Origin: Ditylenchus dipsaci
Lineage: Eukaryota > Nematoda > Chromadorea > Rhabditida > Anguinidae
Direction: 5' to 3'
Assembly: GCA_004194705.1 (NCBI GenBank)
Contig: SADC01001050.1
Span: 1-64,000 of the forward strand
DNA: 64,000 nucleotides
Shown here: positions 59,801 through 64,000 of the stretch, one piece after another
How positions within the stretch are numbered: the stretch's first letter is position 1
Layout: every line of letters begins with the position of its first letter
Notes under the pieces: model-generated
The model's database searches: none
Told to the model about the DNA's origin: nothing
The model's input: the letters and a program-made list of their open reading frames with translations, nothing else
Position numbers and translations under genes: made by a program

Positions 59801-60052
59801 GGATATTGACTTTTTTCGAAGACCCTCTCGAGTTGCCTGAGCTGATACTCATTGAACTTTGTCCTTTCTCTCTTGCCTCCTTGGTCTGCATGGTTGAGGC
59901 CACTAAAAACAATATTAATTTATGTATGAGTTCAAATCAATCCAAATACGTACCTAGAAGAAGGAGGTGGTCCATAAGCATAGCCTGCAAAATCAATGAA
60001 GCTGGGGTTAGGTGGGAAATTGGAATTGACCATCAATTGATCCACCTGATTT
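53849..60052 (-). CDS. Paired-like K50 homeobox gene, downstream member of the pair
   Basis: Exons 60,052-59,954, 59,902-59,796, 59,221-58,725 and one from 54,171. First possible ATG 60,033 (MVNSNFPPNPSFIDFAGYAY). The homeodomain is split: KRERTKFNEYQLRQ with FEKSQYPQ before the intron, then GAQREQLAASLTLTE and [14 protein letters not shown]. It has 60-residue spacing and Lys at position 50, a helix-3 class shared with Otx, Gsc and Pitx. The downstream part is Ser/Thr/Lys-rich and needs a one-base shift near 59,010. The penultimate exon ends at a donor in a Gly codon, completed by the last exon as G-WMPSPYPTMFGNSASYGLG, the same arrangement as in the upstream gene. The end is uncertain: the assembled frame runs to 53,849 through a hydrophobic tail, while a one-base shift gives STYYAPPGNFGGKGPQKFS and a stop at 53,979. 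A sequence-specific nuclear transcription factor. Confidence 0.85.
54369..55074. mobile_element. 706-bp inverted-repeat element in homeobox intron
   Basis: AAGGGACATCCACGAACTGT on the left mirrors the right end. Arms of about 240 bp match, including GGGGGACCAAGGCAATTTT. No protein is encoded. Confidence 0.85.
55110..55408. mobile_element. Degraded CAGTC-type element
   Basis: GTTCGTTCCAGCCTAAGGTC and TGACAGTCTGGTCCT are subterminal marks of the CAGTC group. The right part GATTAAATCGAG-like ends ...TGGACTG then TA. The left end is poorly preserved, and the following array element starts inside it. Confidence 0.4.
55268..56284. mobile_element. Element with inverted CGACGAAAATTGTGG arrays
   Basis: GGGTGCAGGCCGTTTCGTCG and its inverse CGACGAAACGGCCTGCACCC bound it. 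Inside each end are five or six TTTTCGTCGCC units (55,290-55,375; 56,178-56,270). GAAAATGA precedes and GAAAATGC follows, a 7-of-8 match that could be the target duplication. The interior holds an older inverted repeat (AGTTCTCGTTCTCGGTGTAT at 55,703; inverse at 55,968). Confidence 0.75.
56285..57005. other. Gene-free homeobox intron sequence
   Basis: AT-rich; no supported exon, array or inverted repeat. Confidence 0.5.
57006..57692. mobile_element. GGCGCTACTTGC / poly-C MITE, second copy
   Basis: The left end TCGGCGCTACTTGCATATAC then a C run and the right GGGGGGGGTATA mirror each other. It contains the same GC-rich hairpin and ACCTTAGACATAATTCCGAG as 24,096-24,804. Confidence 0.75.
57740..58499. 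mobile_element. Cluster of three truncated MITEs
   Basis: 57,740-57,893 is one end of the TTCGTAA fold-back family (seen whole at 40,452). 57,912-58,105 is a GGGGCATGCCC-family copy. 58,107-58,499 is the right half of the poly-C family ending ATGCAAGTAGCG. Each truncation point coincides with the next element, indicating successive insertion and deletion. Confidence 0.65.
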
Positions 60053-60386
60053 CTGCAAACATATGCTGCTATATAGTGTATATATTGATTTAATAAAGTA
60101 TTGGTGCAGTGATTTGTACATATCGTACACATACAAAACCACTTATTTCAAGGTTAAAAGTAGTGCCACCATATAAAAGTTGTTATTTTAGCATAATTTC
60201 ACATAATAAAATATCTCTTCAATCAAAAATTAAATTGTTTTACAAATTTTGTTTCTATGGTATTTATTTTACTCAAACTGTGCGACAGGGAAGCTTTGAG
60301 GACGTTAAAACATCAAATCTAGATAACTTTTCCACCCATGCGTTTAGCCAGGCGACAAAGTAGAAAAATGAGGAAAGCTTTCTATA

Positions 60387-60784
60387 CAGTCGACTCTCAA
60401 TAAACCGTCTTTTCCTCAAGTTCGTTTCCGCCTAGAGTCCGAAGCCTTTTCCGACCTAATTTTTGAATTCTTTTGCTAGTGGTCTTTAGTCAGACTAGTC
60501 CAAAAAATTGCAATGATTCTGATTTCTCCAACCGTTTATGTAAATGACAAAAGTTTTGCCTGTAAAACCCACGCCTCTCGATACTTCGTCAGCTTCTTTT
60601 GAAAATAGAGTGACGGATTATGGAGACGCGGGTCTTAATTTTAAAATTCATAAGTTTTCGAGACTTTTAGGACGAGACTGATGAATCAGGTTTGGCAAAA
60701 GACTCTAAAAATTGGTTTCAACAAGAATTTTGGGTCTTAGACGGGAACCAAGTTGAGGGGCAACGATTAATAGAGAGTCGACGG
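60387..60784. mobile_element. 398-bp CAGTC-type MITE between the homeobox genes
   Basis: CAGTCGACTCTCAATAAACC on the left and AATAGAGAGTCGACGG on the right, each flanked by TA. It contains CAAGTTCGTTTCCGCCTAGA. It is more diverged than the 36,056 and 51,660 elements. Confidence 0.7.
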
Positions 60785-61114
60785 TATTTTAGTTCTCTTA
60801 CTTTTATGCTTTTTCAGTGGAAAAATTGCCGAAAAAACCACAAAATCTGCCTAAAAGTTAAAAAATGGGTGAAACAAAAATGCACTTAATGTTTGTAAAA
60901 CAATTTAACACAACAAAACCGTTAACATCGAAAAAAGAAGTATGTGAAGCAATGGGTAAATGCATGGATGAAGGCTACAAAAGTTAATTGGCTAACTCGA
61001 GAACACAGATAATTGGGATTTTTCAAGTTTTGTAGTCGTTAGTAGGCTTGAAACAGCAGATAATTACTACAAAGGCCTCTAATTGGAGACAGGTGCCATT
61101 AAACACTCCTCCTG

Positions 61115-63722
61115 CTAGTTCAACTGAGGACTCTGGAAATCGTAGGGGTTGCCAGTTGCGGATGTTGTAGAGGGATAGTAAGCAGGAGGTGCAGGACCTG
61201 TAGCATAGAACGCAGCTCCAGCATATGGGCTGTACGGGTTATACTGCTGCATCCAACCTAAAATTGGGCCTTTTTAGGAAAAAATTGATTTGCGACACTC
61301 TTTGACAGAAATTTTAACCTATATTTTTTGGTCGACCAAATGTTGGCCATGTTTTTGAGGGTTTTTAGGAACCGAGAAATTTTCAACGTATAAACATTCT
61401 GCTTTCAAAGATATAGCCATCCTTGTGCTACCAATATTACTTTTTTAAGTAAATAAAAAGTTCGGAATTTCACGGAAGAAAACTAGGCACTGTTCTTGTT
61501 GAGACCCCCAAAACATTAAAAATTTTCGCCTTGGTCCCCCTGCTGTTTTGAAATGTTTTATTTACTTTTTACGATTAGGTTTGGCAAAAGTTGGCCAGCG
61601 TCTCAACAAGAACAGTGCCGAAAACTAAAACACGCAAAATTTGGATTTGTCTTGATTTCGACAGATTTGGAATCAAGACAAAATTTCGGTTGTAGAAATG
61701 ACTTTTCCCAAACCTTTAGTTTCAAAATTGTCAATTTTTAATTTTAAAAAATTCTAAAAGTTCGGTTGAAAAGGGTCGCAACTTAATATTGCCCGCTTTT
61801 TAGAATTCCTTACAATTTTTTACAATGTGGGCACTAACATTATCTAAAAGTTAAGATTTCCTTGCATTGATTTGGCCAATTAAGACCTTTTCAGGTCACT
61901 TCAGACCTTTCAGCCATTCAGTTGATTGTGAGAAAATCCTGTGTTTTCGTAAAGCCCCGGTCATAACGCCACTGATATTCCAGTTAAACTTGACTTACCA
62001 GCTGATGCATTGGCAGTGGAGTTGAGCCAAGCCATTTCCTGAGCAGACATCCTGCTAGTCGGACCCATATAATTAATGTAGTTGACTGTAGGGGGGTGAG
62101 TCATAGCAGTGTAAGCCAATTCATTGGGCTTAAAGTCCTCTTCCTTCTCCACCTCTGACTTGATCTCCTCTTTCAGCGCTTCACTGCTGTTCGGCTTCTG
62201 GGGACTGGATGCACACGCAAATGTTGCTGGTTTTATTAGAGCTGGACTAGACTTGCTGGTGTTGTTGACTAGAGGGTCAGAAAATGTAGGACATCCCATT
62301 TTGTAGTCAAGAGTACTAGATGTACATGCTATCTGGCTGCTGGACACCGTGGTTTGTTGAGAGGTGTTATGACTATATTTCTTTGTCGACTGCTGATGCT
62401 GCTGTTGGTATTTGTTTGTGGATCGAGCAGCAGATTGCTGGAGAGCCTCCTCCGCACGAAGTACCTGACGGTACTTGGCTCTGCGATTTTTGAACCAAAC
62501 CTAAATTGGGGACAAGTTAAGAAGGTTTGGTATATCGGGCGGGAAAATATTATTCAACTCCCAACGTATCTTCAAACTATGCTCTAAGGCTATATTGGGT
62601 AAGAAAGCCCATTTAAATTTACCGTAGATATTCTGATAGAGCACCCTGCGCTTTATTTTTCGAGCCTGTTAAAACCGTAAAAATTTTAGAATGATCTTGA
62701 GATTTTCGGGTGAAAATCCAAAATCTAAAAACCATAATCGGTAGAGATGGCGGTAGTTAAGAAAATGCAAGAAACAGCTTTGCAAAATATTGACTTACTT
62801 TTAAGGTAGCGAGAGAAAGGGTACTATTAGAACATTTAGGATAGTCTTGAGGTCTCAAGAATTTTAAGCCTAAAAAGATTGCTAAAAAGTGATTTTGAAA
62901 AAAAATCACGACGAAAATTGAAATCCTTTCGATTTTTTGAATCAGACTAAGTAAAGACAACTGAAAAAAGTGTTTCACAGAATATAACTAAAAGTGGTTG
63001 GACCCTAGAAGGCAAGAAACTTTTTATAGTGGCGTATACCCGAGAGTTGATTTTAGTTCGACTTGGATATTACAAAGGGTTTTAAAACACAAAGATATAT
63101 CGCACTCGATTATCAGCTTTTAGGGTGTTTTCTCAGTTTATCAGTAGCCATTTGTTTGTCTCACTTGAAGAATTTTGAAGAATAAAATTTGCATTGTACA
63201 CTCCTGTTGATGTTAAAAAATTTAGGCATGGGTTCAATATGTTCAATATGTATACCTGAATTCGACCTTCCGGCAGTTGACTTGTTCAGCTATGCTCTCC
63301 CTCTGATACACATCTGGGTACTTGGAGGTGTTCACAAAGTGGGATTCGAGTATTTCCAACTGAAATCGGTTGAATGAGGTGCGTTCCCTTCTGTTCTTGC
63401 GGTTGTAGTCCATTCTGAAGGCACTAACCAAACTCATTACTCCACTCAACCAGTCAAAAACAAATACTCACGGTGAGAAGGCTGAGCATGAAACAGAAGA
63501 GGAGCTGGGAAGTGGATTAGCAGCTACTATAGCTGCAGCTGCTGCTGCTTGCTGATAGTGGTGGTTTAGGTAATTGTTGAAACCGGGAATAGGGTTGAAT
63601 TGAGCAGCAAAGGCAGCGGCAGTGGCTGCAGTGGTGTTATGGGAAGCAGTGTTACTAGCTGAGGAGGAAGAGCAAGTTGTCAGGTTGACGAAGGAGGTGA
63701 CAGCGGATGGCGACGGATTCAT
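61115..63722 (-). CDS. Paired-like K50 homeobox gene, upstream member of the pair
   Basis: Exons 63,722-63,472 (ATG 63,720-63,722), 63,414-63,256, 62,500-61,999 and 61,257-61,115 (TAG) give about 351 residues. The N-terminus is Ser/Thr/Ala-rich with an Ala run and His/Gln. The homeodomain reads [38 protein letters not shown], then PEGRIQ, intron, [12 protein letters not shown]. The intron lies between positions 46 and 47, as usual in paired-class genes. Position 50 is Lys, as in Otx/Gsc/Pitx. A one-base deletion after QVN (about 63,277) breaks the frame; restoring it gives 61 residues, one more than usual. C-terminal to it lie Gln-rich, Ser/Thr-rich and acidic segments ([17 protein letters not shown]), and a last exon [24 protein letters not shown] and K50 suggest Otx-like affinity, but I would not assign orthology. 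Confidence 0.9.
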
Positions 63723-64000
63723 CGTTTTTTTTGGTTAAACTGAATGATACGTTAAAAAGAAGAATCAGAATAGAGTGAGATCAGTTAGCAACACTTTGTT
63801 CAAAATTTTTTATGCATTTTAAATTAAAATGGCCATGCATAAGAATTTTTTTGGTTGTATCTTTGCAACCATGAATATTTTGAAAAATCTATTGGGCAAT
63901 TTAATAACGTATCTTCTCTATTTAATGCCACGTTGACAATGAGTGTAGGACTGAGGCTAAGCTGCACTATTACGCACTGGCTTGAAATGGCCTAAATCAT
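63723..64000. promoter_or_regulatory. Upstream region of the homeobox gene
   Basis: An acceptor-like CATTCAG ends 17 nt before the start codon in the antisense direction (AG = 63,740-63,741). The rest is AT-rich with no recognised promoter motif. Confidence 0.4.

Overview
This is a metazoan nuclear scaffold fragment, probably from a marine invertebrate; the phylum cannot be fixed from the sequence. The evidence is intron-split genes with conserved animal domains (two paired-like homeobox genes, ANP32, CHCHD4/Mia40, MEPCE, TIM23-like, sphingomyelin-synthase-like), very short introns, exons as small as 12-19 nt, AT-rich spacers and a dense load of DNA transposons, MITEs and fold-backs. Recognisable genes usually carry isolated one-base indels, and the two copies of one repeated locus carry different ones, so base-level assembly error is likely.

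Layout. 1-0.75 kb: eroded coding exons. 1.3-6 kb: two MULE transposons, one with FLYWCH-MULE remnants, one with a full TIR and a 10-bp target duplication. 6.6-7.4 kb: an ANP32-like gene, then a small unassigned gene (8.26-8.77 kb). 9.68-11.53 kb: a 1.85-kb palindrome with CACGGG ends inside duplicated TTAA. 13.7-17.2 kb (minus): a many-exon gene encoding two sphingomyelin-synthase-related catalytic domains in tandem. Satellite, hAT and short tandem repeats follow to a 17-N gap at 20,154. After the gap the interval from about 10.3 kb is repeated as 20.17-36.05 kb with a 5-kb internal segment in the palindrome and one extra TTAA insertion. This looks like two haplotypes of one locus scaffolded end to end, or a very recent tandem duplication.

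36-51 kb: MITEs, then CHCHD4/Mia40 (38.2-38.9 kb) and, 138 bp downstream on the same strand, MEPCE (39.06-51.36 kb). A 9.4-kb MEPCE intron holds a TIM23-like gene flanked by inverted GGAAT arrays, a DDE-transposon remnant and several fold-backs. 53.8-63.7 kb (minus): two co-oriented K50 paired-like homeobox genes sharing the same 3-prime exon architecture; the introns of the downstream gene are full of MITEs.

Themes: unrelated inverted-repeat elements whose ends are built from short tandem arrays; a splice-acceptor-like TTTTAG/CAG a few bases upstream of nearly every start codon (compatible with spliced-leader trans-splicing); and MITE families ending in CAGTC at TA sites. No rRNA, CRISPR array or prokaryotic operon was seen.
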